Part shown: positions 53,891 through 62,763 of the stretch, in pieces
How the letters are laid out: every line of letters starts with the position of its first letter
Numbering within the stretch: position 1 is the first letter of the stretch
NCBI RefSeq assembly: GCF_011405515.1
Contig: NZ_AP022671.1
Span: 248,001 to 312,000, forward strand
Direction: 5' to 3'
DNA: 64,000 nt
Source: Nitrospira sp. KM1
GTDB taxonomy: Bacteria > Nitrospirota > Nitrospiria > Nitrospirales > Nitrospiraceae
Made by a program: the position numbers and the translations under genes
Notes under the pieces: model-generated
What the model was told of the DNA's origin: nothing
Databases searched by the model: none
The model's input: only the letters and a program-made list of their open reading frames with translations

Positions 53891-54448
53891 ATGACTGGTC
53901 CGCGCATACTCGCGCTGGATTATGGAACCAAGCGGGTCGGTGTTGCTCTCAGCGACGAGTTGAGATGGACGGCGCAACCCCTTGAAACATTTGAACGTCG
54001 CACGCTCGATCGTGACATCGCACATATTGCCTCGCTGGTTGAACTGCACGATGTGGGCCTCGTACTGCTCGGCCTCCCGTTACAATTGGACGGGCGAGAA
54101 GGCCCCGCAGTCGAAGCCATGCGGGAGTTCGTCGCCGGGCTCGAGAACGGTCTAACGGTTCCGCTCGTCCGATGGGACGAACGGATGACGACCAAAGCGG
54201 CTGAAGATTTGCTGATCGCAGCCGATGTGAGTAGAAAGAAGCGGAAGGGGGCGATTGATCGTGTCGCCGCCGCAATTCTGCTGCAAAGTTACCTGGCAAG
54301 CCTGGACAACCCGGAAGCAGAACCGGGAGGAGGGCTTGAGGAAGGAACGCTAGACACACCTCATGAGGTGGCGGAGTCTCCTCGCATGTCTCCTGATCGC
54401 AGGACTCGCGGCCGTGATCGGCGGGTATCTGACGATCAAATGGGCTAA
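53891..54448 (+). CDS. ruvX: RuvX/YqgF pre-16S rRNA nuclease with C-terminal extension
   Basis: A 185-residue RNase-H-fold protein: catalytic Asp10 in LALDYGTKRVGVAL, GLPLQLDGREGPAVEAMREF, WDERMTTKAAEDLL and a late catalytic Asp in IDRVAAAILLQSYL (about residue 120). The family matures the 5' end of 16S rRNA. It starts 4 bp after alaS. Family members usually end near residue 140; here about 45 further low-complexity residues overlap the start of mltG by 86 bases, which is odd. Confidence 0.87.
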   Translation: MTGPRILALDYGTKRVGVALSDELRWTAQPLETFERRTLDRDIAHIASLVELHDVGLVLLGLPLQLDGREGPAVEAMREFVAGLENGLTVPLVRWDERMTTKAAEDLLIAADVSRKKRKGAIDRVAAAILLQSYLASLDNPEAEPGGGLEEGTLDTPHEVAESPRMSPDRRTRGRDRRVSDDQMG

Positions 54449-55397
54449 GGGTCCCGCTGTTTCTCCATTACAACACCCTGCCCCCCGCATCATCACCATC
54501 CCTGACGGGTCGTCATTTCAACAAGTGGCCGCATTGCTCGAGCACGAGCGCCTCATAAAAAGCCGCTTGGCATTCATCCTATTGGGGCGATCACTCTCCG
54601 CGGATCGAAAGATCCGCTCCGGGGAGTACGAGCTCAATGCCGGAATGCCTCCCGCGGACATACTGGCTAAACTCATCAACGGGCAGGTCGTACTCCATCC
54701 GGTTACCATTCCTGAAGGCTTGACCATCGTCCAGATCGGGGACCTGCTTGCCCTCTACAATGTCACCGACCGTGGGGAGTTCCTCCGCTTGGCTCTCGAC
54801 CGCGCCTACGCTGCATCGTTGGGAATCACCGCCGAGACGCTTGAAGGCTATCTCTACCCGGACACATACAAGTTCCCCCGCCAGGTCAAGGCAAAAGAAG
54901 TCCTGACGACGATGGTCGATCACTGGAAACAGGCGTTTGGCATCGATCTGCGCGCCCGCACCGTGGAGTTAAGGATGACGGTGCACGAGGTCATGACCTT
55001 GGCCTCGGTGATTGAAAAGGAAACAGGCGCCGGCCATGAACGGGCCGAGATCTCGGCGGTCTTTCACAACCGCCTGAGGAAGCACATTCCGCTGCAAAGC
55101 GATCCGACCGTGATTTACGGTCTGCCGGATTTTGACGGAAATATTCACAAAAAAGATCTTTCCAGCCCGAGTCCGTACAATACCTATCGGGTGCAGGGCT
55201 TACCTCCTGGACCGATTGCGAACCCCGGCATCCAAGCGATCCAGGCAGCGCTGTATCCCTCCGGGTCCCGCGCCTTGTACTTTGTTTCAAAAAATGACGG
55301 TACCCATCAATTTTCAAGCACGCTCGAGCAACACAACGAAGCGGTAGAAAAGTACCAAAAACGTCCGTTCAGGCGACAGCATCTCCGCCGCACCTAA
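54363..55397 (+). CDS. mltG: MltG, endolytic murein transglycosylase
   Basis: A 344-residue YceG-like protein: an N-terminal membrane anchor (LLACLLIAGLAAVIGGYLTI), a LysM-like region, and the transglycosylase domain with SVIEKETGAGHERAEISAVFHNRL (catalytic Glu), LQSDPTVIYGL and SPYNTYRVQGLPPGPIANPG. It cuts nascent peptidoglycan to end chain growth. It overlaps ruvX by 86 bases; the start is fixed by the membrane anchor. Last gene of the recA run. Confidence 0.93.
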   Translation: MRWRSLLACLLIAGLAAVIGGYLTIKWAKGPAVSPLQHPAPRIITIPDGSSFQQVAALLEHERLIKSRLAFILLGRSLSADRKIRSGEYELNAGMPPADILAKLINGQVVLHPVTIPEGLTIVQIGDLLALYNVTDRGEFLRLALDRAYAASLGITAETLEGYLYPDTYKFPRQVKAKEVLTTMVDHWKQAFGIDLRARTVELRMTVHEVMTLASVIEKETGAGHERAEISAVFHNRLRKHIPLQSDPTVIYGLPDFDGNIHKKDLSSPSPYNTYRVQGLPPGPIANPGIQAIQAALYPSGSRALYFVSKNDGTHQFSSTLEQHNEAVEKYQKRPFRRQHLRRT

Positions 55398-55443
55398 AAC
55401 CTGTCGTTTATCAAAGCCGACGAAATTGCTATAAAGGAGCACG

Positions 55444-56124
55444 ATGAATCCAAAACCGTGGGATCTGCCTGCCCTGATCGACCACACGATACTCAGACCC
55501 GAAGCGACTCGGCCGGACATCTTGAAGATATGTCAGGAGGCGAGGGAGCTGGGCTTTGTTGTGATCTTCATTCCACCCTGTTATGCCAAAGAAGCTGCGG
55601 ATGCCACGGCCGGCACTCGAATCCGGATCGGCATCCCGGTAGGTTTTCCCCTTGGAGGGCAGCGAACGGGAATAAAAGTCGCGGAAGCGGTGGATGGCGT
55701 CGATCAAGGGGCAACGATCCTGGACATGGTCGTCAACGTCAGCCGTCTGAAGTCCGGCGATTACGACGCGGTCCGCCAGGACATTTACGAAGTCGTACAG
55801 GCCACGCCTCGAGCGGAGCATAAAGTGATCATTGAAACCTGCTATTTGACCGACCAAGAGAAGTTAACCGCCTGCCGGCTGGTGGTTGAAGCCGGAGCCG
55901 ACTATGTCAAGACATCGACGGGGTTTGGGCCGGCGGGGGCGACGGTTCCAGATGTGAGGTTATTGAAGGCAGCCGTGAATGGGAAGGCCAACGTGAAGGC
56001 ATCAGGAGGAATAAGAGATTGGGCTGCCGCCGAAGCGTTACTTGCCGCCGGGGCTGACCGCATTGGAACGAGTGCGAGTCTGACGATCCTGGAACAGTGG
56101 AGAGCGGCTAAAACCGGAAAGTGA
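55444..56124 (+). CDS. deoC: Deoxyribose-phosphate aldolase
   Basis: A 226-residue DeoC. Schiff-base Lys156 is in YVKTSTGF, with Lys185 in VKASGGI and Asp94 region LDMVVN. It splits deoxyribose 5-phosphate to glyceraldehyde 3-phosphate and acetaldehyde. AAGGAG precedes the ATG. It pairs with deoB 48 bp downstream in nucleoside breakdown. Confidence 0.93.
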   Translation: MNPKPWDLPALIDHTILRPEATRPDILKICQEARELGFVVIFIPPCYAKEAADATAGTRIRIGIPVGFPLGGQRTGIKVAEAVDGVDQGATILDMVVNVSRLKSGDYDAVRQDIYEVVQATPRAEHKVIIETCYLTDQEKLTACRLVVEAGADYVKTSTGFGPAGATVPDVRLLKAAVNGKANVKASGGIRDWAAAEALLAAGADRIGTSASLTILEQWRAAKTGK

Positions 56125-56172
56125 GTTTCCTCGCGCAATATTTCAGAGAATTCTTTTTGCCATAGACTTCGT

Positions 56173-57330
56173 ATGATCAATCGAGTCTTTCTCTTTGTCA
56201 TCGACGGAATGGGTGTCGGCGAGGCCCCGGATGCATCGAAGTACCAGCATGCGGGAGTAAACACTCTGGCCCATCTTGCCGACCGAGCGGGCGACCTTCA
56301 TCTTCCGACATTGGAGTCACTGGGACTCGGACATGTGACGAATGCCAAAGGGTTGCGCCAGATGGCGCAGCCGCATGCCTGCTTCGGCCGGCTGGCCTTC
56401 TGCTCAACGGAGGTGGACTCGCTGACAGGAAATTGGGAAATCGCCGGCTGTGTGTACACATCCGACCGTCCGGTTTATGCAGAGCGCTTTCCGGACTCAA
56501 TCATCACCGAAATCGATCGTATTTTCGGCCGGAATGTGCTGGGCAATACGGCGGCTTTCGGTCCCGAGGTTCTGCACCGGTATGGCAAGCAATCCATTTC
56601 TCACGCCGCTCCGATCATATGGACGGACGGACGCCGAAGCTGTCATATTGCCGCCCACGAGAGGGTGCTTCGCATCGAAGAGCTCTATCAGCATTGCCGC
56701 GAGGCACGAAAATCTCTGAAGGAAACCACCGGACTCATCAGAATTGTGGCGCACCCCCTTGAGGGCGAAGCAGCCGCGATCAGATTCAAGCCGGCAAGGC
56801 GAGACTTTGCCATCGAGCCACCCCATCAAACAATGCTGGACGTGTTGAACCGCGCAAGTCAGATTCTCATCGGTGTGGGAAAAATCGGAGATCTTTTCAG
56901 TGGGCGTGGGCTGACCCGTTCGACGCCGGTGACGTCATGGAGTGCGGCGTTCGATGAAGTGAAAGGGATGCTGACCAAGGTTCCCAGAGGTCTGATCTAT
57001 GCCGGTCTCGACCTGTTCCATACCGGTCCGCATGAAACCGCGGCATCGCTGACGGAGTTTGACGGTCGTCTCCCCGAGCTACTCGAGCAATTGCGTCCCG
57101 GCGATCTCTTCATCCTGACCGGCGACCACGGACGAGACATGAGCAGGACGCCGTATTTGCCGACCCGTGAGTATGTGCCGCTCTTGGTCACAGGCCCGAA
57201 GCTGTCCCAAGGTGTGAATCTCGGAACGAGATCGAGCGCTGCCGACTTGGCTCAAACCATCGTCGAGGTGCTGCGTGGCGCACCGTTGCCGGTGGGCGAC
57301 AGCTTTATTGACGCGCTTCAAGCCGGTTGA
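56173..57330 (+). CDS. deoB: Phosphopentomutase
   Basis: A 385-residue alkaline-phosphatase-superfamily mutase. N-terminal metal-binding VFLFVIDGMGVGEAPDA, later GNWEIAG, DLFHTGPHET and the metal-binding TGDHGRDMSRTPYLPTREYVPLL are present. It interconverts (deoxy)ribose 1- and 5-phosphate and so supplies the DeoC substrate. It follows deoC by 48 bp. Confidence 0.92.
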   Translation: MINRVFLFVIDGMGVGEAPDASKYQHAGVNTLAHLADRAGDLHLPTLESLGLGHVTNAKGLRQMAQPHACFGRLAFCSTEVDSLTGNWEIAGCVYTSDRPVYAERFPDSIITEIDRIFGRNVLGNTAAFGPEVLHRYGKQSISHAAPIIWTDGRRSCHIAAHERVLRIEELYQHCREARKSLKETTGLIRIVAHPLEGEAAAIRFKPARRDFAIEPPHQTMLDVLNRASQILIGVGKIGDLFSGRGLTRSTPVTSWSAAFDEVKGMLTKVPRGLIYAGLDLFHTGPHETAASLTEFDGRLPELLEQLRPGDLFILTGDHGRDMSRTPYLPTREYVPLLVTGPKLSQGVNLGTRSSAADLAQTIVEVLRGAPLPVGDSFIDALQAG

Positions 57331-57387
57331 TCACGACATTTCCACTCCGCCGTAGAATATTGACTCATAACAGAGGAGGCATGCCGA

Positions 57388-57846
57388 GTGTCGTACGAAC
57401 GCAAATTGGATGAACTGAACATCACCTTGCCGCCGGCTCCAAAGCCGGTCGCCACCTACATTCCCGCAGTGCGCGCAGGGGAGCTGCTGTTCCTGTCCGG
57501 TGTCCTCCCGATGCGGGATGGTCAGTTGGCGTATAGCGGAAAACTCGGTCGTGAGCTGACGCTTGAGCAGGGGACGGAAGCTTCGAAACTCGCCCTGCTC
57601 AACGCGTTGGCCATTGCCCGCCAGGAATTAGGATCCCTGGACCAGATCGTACGGGTCGTCAAAGTTGTCGGCCATGTCGCTTCTGCCGAAGGATTCAATG
57701 ACCAACCGCAGGTGCTCAATGGTGCGTCGGATCTTCTCGTAAAGATATTCGGTGAGGCCGGACGCCATGCTCGTGTCGCGATCGGAGCTGCGGAGCTGCC
57801 TCGAAAAGCGGCCGTTGAAATCGAGTTGATTCTGCACGTGTCCTAA
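57388..57846 (+). CDS. ridA: RidA-family enamine/imine deaminase
   Basis: A 152-residue YjgF/RidA-like protein of the longer subfamily, with LFLSGVLPMRDGQLAYSGKLG, NALAIARQELGSLDQIVRVVKVVG and the closing ARVAIGAAELPRKAAVEIELILH. RidA removes reactive 2-aminoacrylate; the key Arg is in HARVAIG. The start is GTG at 57388 with AGGAGG upstream. It follows deoB by 57 bp. Confidence 0.87.
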   Translation: MSYERKLDELNITLPPAPKPVATYIPAVRAGELLFLSGVLPMRDGQLAYSGKLGRELTLEQGTEASKLALLNALAIARQELGSLDQIVRVVKVVGHVASAEGFNDQPQVLNGASDLLVKIFGEAGRHARVAIGAAELPRKAAVEIELILHVS

Positions 57847-57894
57847 ACCGGGAAATCATCTCCGCGTGATAGGTCCGATCTCACGTTCATCGTC

Positions 57895-57924
57895 TTGACA
57901 CGTTAAAAAACAGCTTGTTATAGT
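57895..57924 (+). promoter_or_regulatory. Sigma-70-type promoter of the IPT gene
   Basis: TTGACA (57895-57900) and TATAGT (57919-57924) with an 18-base spacer. The expected transcript start is near 57931, about 117 bases before the ATG at 58048. Confidence 0.55.
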
Positions 57925-58047
57925 CGATTGTCCCTTCGGTCGGTTCACGTTGTACCCCCGATTTTCATCCTGCTCCGGTGCGCGGGGTTCTCGTGCCACG
58001 CGCAGGGATCATTTTCCCAACGACATAAGTCGGAGACTTAACCGGTA

Positions 58048-59730
58048 ATGAACATCCATCTTCCTGCCTGTTGCATGGTACTTCTCCTGTCGTGGGGCGG
58101 TGAAGCCATCGCCGCAGGAGCATCCTCAAAACTCGAATTGCATCCACAAACCGGTGTTCCCGGCTCCACTGTGTCGATTGTCGGCAAAGGCCTGGGAGCG
58201 TTTAAGTCGGTCCAGGTGAATCGCGTGACGTTCGGTGGAGTGCCCGCATTAATCCAACGCTGGGACCCCGACGTCATCGAGGTGAAAGTTCCCTCCAAGG
58301 CCGCGACCGGCCCCGTGGTGGTGTCTATCGGCAAGAAGACTCTTCAAGCTGGAAGTTTTACGCTGGTCTATCCCAAGATCACATCCATACAACCGGCTGA
58401 AATCGAACCGGGGCACAGCGTAGAAATCCTCGGGGAGCATTTCGGCCTGACTGCGGGTCCGAGAGACCCGAATACGATGTTCGGGGTCAACGACGTCGTC
58501 GTCGGCGGTCTCGTCGTGCGTCCCAGGAGATGGAAGGACGACAGGATTGAAGTCGAAATTCCAGCGAATGCGACGTCGGGCGACATGGCCATACGTTTGG
58601 CTTCCTCCGATCCGCTCCCCGATGGCTCCTGCTGTACGCCGGTGGAGCATACAGTCAGCAACCGCGTCGCATTGACGTTGATTCCAAGCGTCCGGGTGGA
58701 TCCGCTGAAAGGTCCGGTAGGCACCAAAGTAGTCTTGTTCGGTAAAGAATTCGGCGCTTCACAAGGGCAGGGGGACAGCGTCTCGTTTGGAGGCCATGCC
58801 GGCGTCATCGCACAATGGACCGATACCACGATCGTGACTCATCTGCCGGTCGATGCCGAAACGGGACCGGTGGTCTTGAGAGCTAACGGCCGCGACAGAA
58901 CGGTCGGAACCTTTACCGTTCATATCCCAAAAGTCTCCGAGATCGTGCCGCCCGCGGCTCCTATCGGTACGCTGTTGAAGATCAAAGGCGAAAATTTCGG
59001 GATCTATTCGGAGAGCGGTGACAGTCCGTTCGCATTCGCCGATTTCAACACGGGCGAGAACCGGGTCGAAATAGGCGGAGTCCCTGCCGTCATTTATCGC
59101 TGGCAGAACGACCGCATCGATGTCTGGGTGCCATACAGCGCCAAGAGCGGTCCGGTGACCGTGTATCGCGGAGCGACAAAACCAAATGCCGACGGGTCCT
59201 GCTGCGCGACCAAGGGCGTACTCACGACGCCGGCCGGTACCTTCACGCTCGTTACGCCATCCATCGAGTCCTATGCACCGAAATCTGCAGGGTTGGATGA
59301 GCTTGTGACGATCAAAGGGGCTGGATTCGGGACCTTCTTGATGACCGCCGAACACGCCTATTTGGGGATCAATCAGAAAGCGTATAAACGGCGCGAAGAC
59401 GTCGAACTCAATGAGAATGTCTCTCGTACGGAAGTCCTGTTCAATGGCATCGCCGCGCAGGTGGTGTCATGGACGGATAACGAGATTGTTGCACGCGTTC
59501 CGCATCGAAATCTCTATGGGGTCGGGAAAAAAGGAGAGTTCTTCGACAATCTCTCCAAAGGACCGCTTGTTGTCCGGCGCGGTTCCTGGGACATGTTGCC
59601 TGACGGCACCTGCTGTACGCCGAAGAAGTGGATTACGCTGGAGGCGGGGACGTTCACCATCGAGGCGAAGGGCATGCCCGATCCGACATACTTTGAGTCG
59701 ATTCATCCGGAAGATCACACCTCGCAATGA
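58048..59730 (+). CDS. Exported IPT/TIG-repeat protein
   Basis: A 560-residue protein with a signal peptide and a chain of IPT/TIG immunoglobulin-like domains, each with the pattern PxxGxxVxIxGxxFG...VxFGG..A.I..W.DD.IxVxVP. At least five repeats are seen. A vicinal-Cys motif, DG[ST]CC[TA], occurs three times (DGSCCTP, DGSCCAT, DGTCCTP). IPT domains usually bind carbohydrate or other proteins on the cell surface. The gene overlaps the following YCF48-like gene by ATGA. The two are probably exported partners of unknown role. Confidence 0.82.
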   Translation: MNIHLPACCMVLLLSWGGEAIAAGASSKLELHPQTGVPGSTVSIVGKGLGAFKSVQVNRVTFGGVPALIQRWDPDVIEVKVPSKAATGPVVVSIGKKTLQAGSFTLVYPKITSIQPAEIEPGHSVEILGEHFGLTAGPRDPNTMFGVNDVVVGGLVVRPRRWKDDRIEVEIPANATSGDMAIRLASSDPLPDGSCCTPVEHTVSNRVALTLIPSVRVDPLKGPVGTKVVLFGKEFGASQGQGDSVSFGGHAGVIAQWTDTTIVTHLPVDAETGPVVLRANGRDRTVGTFTVHIPKVSEIVPPAAPIGTLLKIKGENFGIYSESGDSPFAFADFNTGENRVEIGGVPAVIYRWQNDRIDVWVPYSAKSGPVTVYRGATKPNADGSCCATKGVLTTPAGTFTLVTPSIESYAPKSAGLDELVTIKGAGFGTFLMTAEHAYLGINQKAYKRREDVELNENVSRTEVLFNGIAAQVVSWTDNEIVARVPHRNLYGVGKKGEFFDNLSKGPLVVRRGSWDMLPDGTCCTPKKWITLEAGTFTIEAKGMPDPTYFESIHPEDHTSQ

Positions 59731-60686
59731 TGCTGCTGCAGCGAGTCAGCCTTGTGCTGGCAATCCTTTTCTCCGTTTCGATCGTCTCCGCCTCGGATGC
59801 CCCTCTCATGGTCACTCTCCAATCGACGCATACCGAATCGACTCTCCTGGGCCTGTATTTTCGCACCCCTCAATTGGGATGGTCGGTGGGTTCTGCCGGA
59901 ACAATATTGAAAACAACCGATGGAGGGAAGCGGTGGAAAAAAGTCACCAGCGGCACCTCCGCCTTGTTGACGAACGTATTTTTCCTGGATGAGAAGAAGG
60001 GGTGGGTCGTCGGCGGAAACGGCACGATACGGGTGAGCCGTGACGGAGGAGAATCCTGGACTCCCCAGATTGCCGATACGCAGGTTCCGCTCTATGGAAT
60101 GTCGTTTGTGTCGGCCGGCGAAGGGTGGGTCGTCGGCGGCAACGGCACGATCCTGCATACCACCGACGGAGGAGCGCAGTGGTCTGAACAGACGAGCAAG
60201 ACGAACTCCGCGCTGTACTCCGTGCAATTTACCTCGGAGAAGCACGGTGTCGCCGTTGGAGCAGTCGGCACAGTTTTGGTCACTCAGGACGGAGGATCCA
60301 CATGGCTTCCCTTGGAATCGCTCGGAGCCGTGACGTTTTTTGACGTGCATTTCTCGGACGCCGCCACGGGATGGGCCGTCGGAAATGCAGGAGCCCTTTT
60401 TCAGACCACGGATGCCGGGCAGCATTGGATAGACCGGACGCTGCCTTGTTCCAGAACTTGCACGAAACTCACGGATCTGCTGCACATCCGTTTTACCGAC
60501 GCCCAGACCGGATGGATCGTCGGTGAACGAGGCATGCTGTATCGAACATCCGATAGCGGATACACCTGGCAGGAGCACGGTTCGATCGCGAAGGTATCGC
60601 TCTTCAATCTTTCATTCCCCGACCCGTCGCATGCATGGGCGAGCGGAGATAAGGGCACGATCGTGCAGTTGAAGATCGGAAAGTAA
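59727..60686 (+). CDS. YCF48-like beta-propeller protein, exported
   Basis: A 319-residue protein with a signal peptide and about six repeats of the pattern GWxVGxxGTIxxTxDGGxxW (first LGWSVGSAGTILKTTDGGKRW). This is the seven-bladed propeller of YCF48/HCF136, which in plants and cyanobacteria helps assemble photosystem II. In non-photosynthetic bacteria such proteins are exported and of unknown role, often in complex assembly. ATGA overlap with the IPT gene means translational coupling. Confidence 0.85.
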   Translation: MMLLQRVSLVLAILFSVSIVSASDAPLMVTLQSTHTESTLLGLYFRTPQLGWSVGSAGTILKTTDGGKRWKKVTSGTSALLTNVFFLDEKKGWVVGGNGTIRVSRDGGESWTPQIADTQVPLYGMSFVSAGEGWVVGGNGTILHTTDGGAQWSEQTSKTNSALYSVQFTSEKHGVAVGAVGTVLVTQDGGSTWLPLESLGAVTFFDVHFSDAATGWAVGNAGALFQTTDAGQHWIDRTLPCSRTCTKLTDLLHIRFTDAQTGWIVGERGMLYRTSDSGYTWQEHGSIAKVSLFNLSFPDPSHAWASGDKGTIVQLKIGK

Positions 60687-61041
60687 CCGGGCTCGGCCTC
60701 CTGTACACTCCCGCACCTCATCCCCCTACTACACTTCATCTCAGCTCGTTTGTGCAACTCGTTCCATTCCCTGCTTTGCAGAAATGAAATGGACCATCAA
60801 CCAATGCTCGCCGTCGTGAAGCACGACCCCTTCGGCTCAGCAAGTCCAGGACCGGATTCGAACGCAAGTCGCGGGCTTAGTGTCCGAGTTGTCTACAACC
60901 CTTCCAGCCACGCCCGCCAATTGAAGATCCTCAATTCAGAACGTTGGCAATAAAAAATGGACTAGGTTGTTTCCGTAGGACCTGTTCCGTCACACTCTGC
61001 CGCTACAATCCGGAGCTCAAAGACGACGGAGGTATAGAGCC
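60687..61041. other. Intergenic stretch without a supported gene
   Basis: No gene or RNA is supported. A 67-codon frame (60750-60953) has no ribosome site and no recognisable composition. A GGATTCGAACGC-like piece near 60855 recalls a tRNA T-arm, but the stem does not pair. GGAGG before 61042 belongs to the next gene. Confidence 0.4.
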
Positions 61042-61293
61042 ATGAAGAATTTGCAGGGCCATGAAGACGGATTCATCTACATCAACTGGAGAGGTAAATC
61101 CTTCACGATCGACGAACGGTACGCGGAGGGATTGAGAAATTACCTGGTCGAAGAAGCCGGGTGTACCCCGCAAGAGGTATCGGATATCACGTCTGAAAAG
61201 CTTATAAGGGATGTGCCTGCCATAGAGTCGATTCGGAGGCTCGTTCAACTGGAGGAGATGTGGGAGATGCCGGATGCCAAGACGGACCGATAA
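61042..61293 (+). CDS. Small hypothetical protein upstream of the WYL gene
   Basis: An 83-residue acidic protein (MKNLQGHEDGFIYINWRGKS start) with alpha/beta character, no membrane span and one Cys. GGAGG lies about 10 bases before the ATG. Its end overlaps the start of the WYL regulator gene by 20 bases, so the two are coupled. Not recognised; it may be a partner or antidote-type small protein, which is speculation. Confidence 0.7.
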   Translation: MKNLQGHEDGFIYINWRGKSFTIDERYAEGLRNYLVEEAGCTPQEVSDITSEKLIRDVPAIESIRRLVQLEEMWEMPDAKTDR

Positions 61294-62310
61294 ACACAGT
61301 GTGAAGAGCACGGAGCACTCAGGACGTAATGAGCGCAAGGACCTAAACCCTGGAGCGCGAATGGTGCGGATGATCCGGACCCTTTGCTCTCGCGGGATGA
61401 CCAGAGCTGAATTGGAAGAGGAGTTCCAAGTCGATCGGCGGCATATTTATGACTACCTTCAGGCCATCGAGCAACTGGGGTATGTATTCGAGGATCACGA
61501 TGGAACCGGTGAACGGCTCTGGCGCATCGACGGCGGTTACCTGGGAATCAAACCTGAGCCGGCGAGTATTGCCGAACTCATGGCGTTCTATCTCGCCAAG
61601 GCCCATATCGACTATCTGTCCGGAACTCCGTTTATAGCCGACCTCGAGAGACTGAGCCGGAAGATAGAGGCAGGCCTTCCCGAAAAGACTGCCGCCAAGA
61701 TCAAACAGATGGTGCAGGTGTTTCTTCCTGCCCAACGCCCCCAACGATCTTACGCCAAGCAGAACGAGATTCTTTCAGAATTACAGAAGGGCTTGCTCTT
61801 TCAACGGCCGGTTCGGATTACCCATCGTGCTCTGAGCTATCCCAAGCCGGTCGCCCATCATGTCGAGCCATATGGTTTACAGCTCTTTGATTACGGTCTA
61901 TACCTCGTCGGCTATTCCGACCGAGCCAAGGACTTTCGGCGTTTTGCCATCGAGCGAATTCAATCGGCAAAGGCGGACATGACTGCCGATCCATTTACCG
62001 TCAGGCCTGAGTACCAGCAGCGCCTGAAGTCCAGAAAAGCCTTCGGCCTGATCGAGGATGATGTAATGGACGTGAAAGTCCAATTCTCAAAAGAAGTCGC
62101 CGACTACTTCAAAGAGCGGCAATGGCACCCGACGCAGAAGGTGAAGCAGCTCAAAACGGCGATGTCATTGTGTCGTTTCAAGCAGGAGGGATGGATGAGA
62201 TTGTGTCGTGGATTTTGTCATGGGGTAGCCATGCCAGAGTTCTGAGTCCTTCTACACTTATCGAGGCAATTAAAAGCCATCTCCGAGAAATGGACCGACA
62301 GTATACATAA
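61274..62310 (+). pseudogene. WYL-domain transcriptional regulator, frameshifted near its C-terminus
   Basis: The N-terminal part is a winged helix-turn-helix (IRTLCSRGMTRAELEEEFQVDRRHIYDYLQAIEQLGY), then a WYL domain (EPYGLQLFDYGLYLVGYSDRAKDFRRFAIERI; the name motif reads GLYL). The frame then runs to a premature end at 62245 with an unlike tail (TAMSLCRFKQEGW). In the -1 frame the expected WYL C-terminal extension continues (NGDVIVSFQAGGMDEIVSWILSWGSHARVL..) to a stop codon at 62310. The switch is at the A4 run at 62153-62156; one more A restores a full 345-residue protein. No slippery heptamer in the reading frame is present. Such regulators often control defence islands. Sequencing error or true decay cannot be told apart. 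Confidence 0.8.
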
Positions 62311-62334
62311 CTAGCAGGAGACAAAGGAGTCGTC

Positions 62335-62596
62335 ATGGCAACGAAGTGCAAATATTGCGGGTCACCTGCCTTCGGTTCTGGTTGCTATGCCAGCCCGCAC
62401 AAACACCATGAGCATACTGGAGTAGATGGCAACCATTGCATCTTTTGCGGATCTGTGACATATGGCCTTTGGGTGTTTTAATTCTCCCTCGAAAGCCCAT
62501 CGGCATGGGAGTGACGGGCGTAAGTGCGTGTATTGCGGTTCTACCGCAATGGGCGCCGGATGTTTCTATAGTCCACAGAAAACTCACGAACGCTAA
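62335..62596 (+). pseudogene. Three-repeat CxxCGS zinc-finger-like gene, frameshifted
   Basis: With one base removed, the frame encodes about 86 residues made of three copies of C-x2-CGS-x4-G-x-GC-x2-SP-x-K-x-H: KCKYCGSPAFGSGCYASPHK, then HCIFCGSVTYGLGCFNSPSK, then KCVYCGSTAMGAGCFYSPQK. The actual frame stops after 48 residues (62481) because of an extra T in the T3 run near 62468-62470; removing it restores repeat 2 exactly to the consensus and opens repeat 3 to the stop codon at 62594-62596. The paired Cys and following His suggest three small zinc-binding fingers. AAGGAG, 5 bases from the ATG, supports the start. I do not know a named family. Confidence 0.7.
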
Positions 62597-62603
62597 AGAA
62601 TCA

Positions 62604-62762
62604 GAATGCAGTGGGAATGAGATCAATCGTGGGTGCTTGTCGTGGGGAGCGAGTGCTAAGGTACTGACACCTCCAGCATTGATCAACAGCATTGCCGAAG
62701 AATTGAAAGAAATACGACGCAATTATGATATGAATCCAAATAGTCTGCTGAAAGTCAATTGA
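62604..62762 (+). pseudogene. Remnant of a second WYL C-terminal tail
   Basis: The frame reads SGNEINRGCLSWGASAKVL then TPPALINSIAEELKEIRRNYD. It matches the tail of the WYL gene 400 bp upstream (DEIVSWILSWGSHARVL then SPSTLIEAIKSHLREMDRQY) at many positions. No DNA-binding or WYL core is present, so it is a fragment, either of a duplicated regulator or of a larger fusion. The fragment ends 1 bp before the ATG of the nuclease-like gene. Protein-level resemblance is clear by eye; DNA identity is low, so any duplication is old. Confidence 0.6.
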
Positions 62763-62763
62763 T

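Noticed and set aside
60830-60930. tRNA or tmRNA-like piece around GGATTCGAACGC
   Set aside because: Bases on both sides of the TTCGAA-like loop do not pair, and no acceptor stem or CCA end is seen on either strand.
62150-62160. Programmed -1 frameshift in the WYL gene
   Set aside because: CTC AAA ACG has no in-phase X XXY YYZ heptamer and no obvious downstream pseudoknot, so an indel is simpler.
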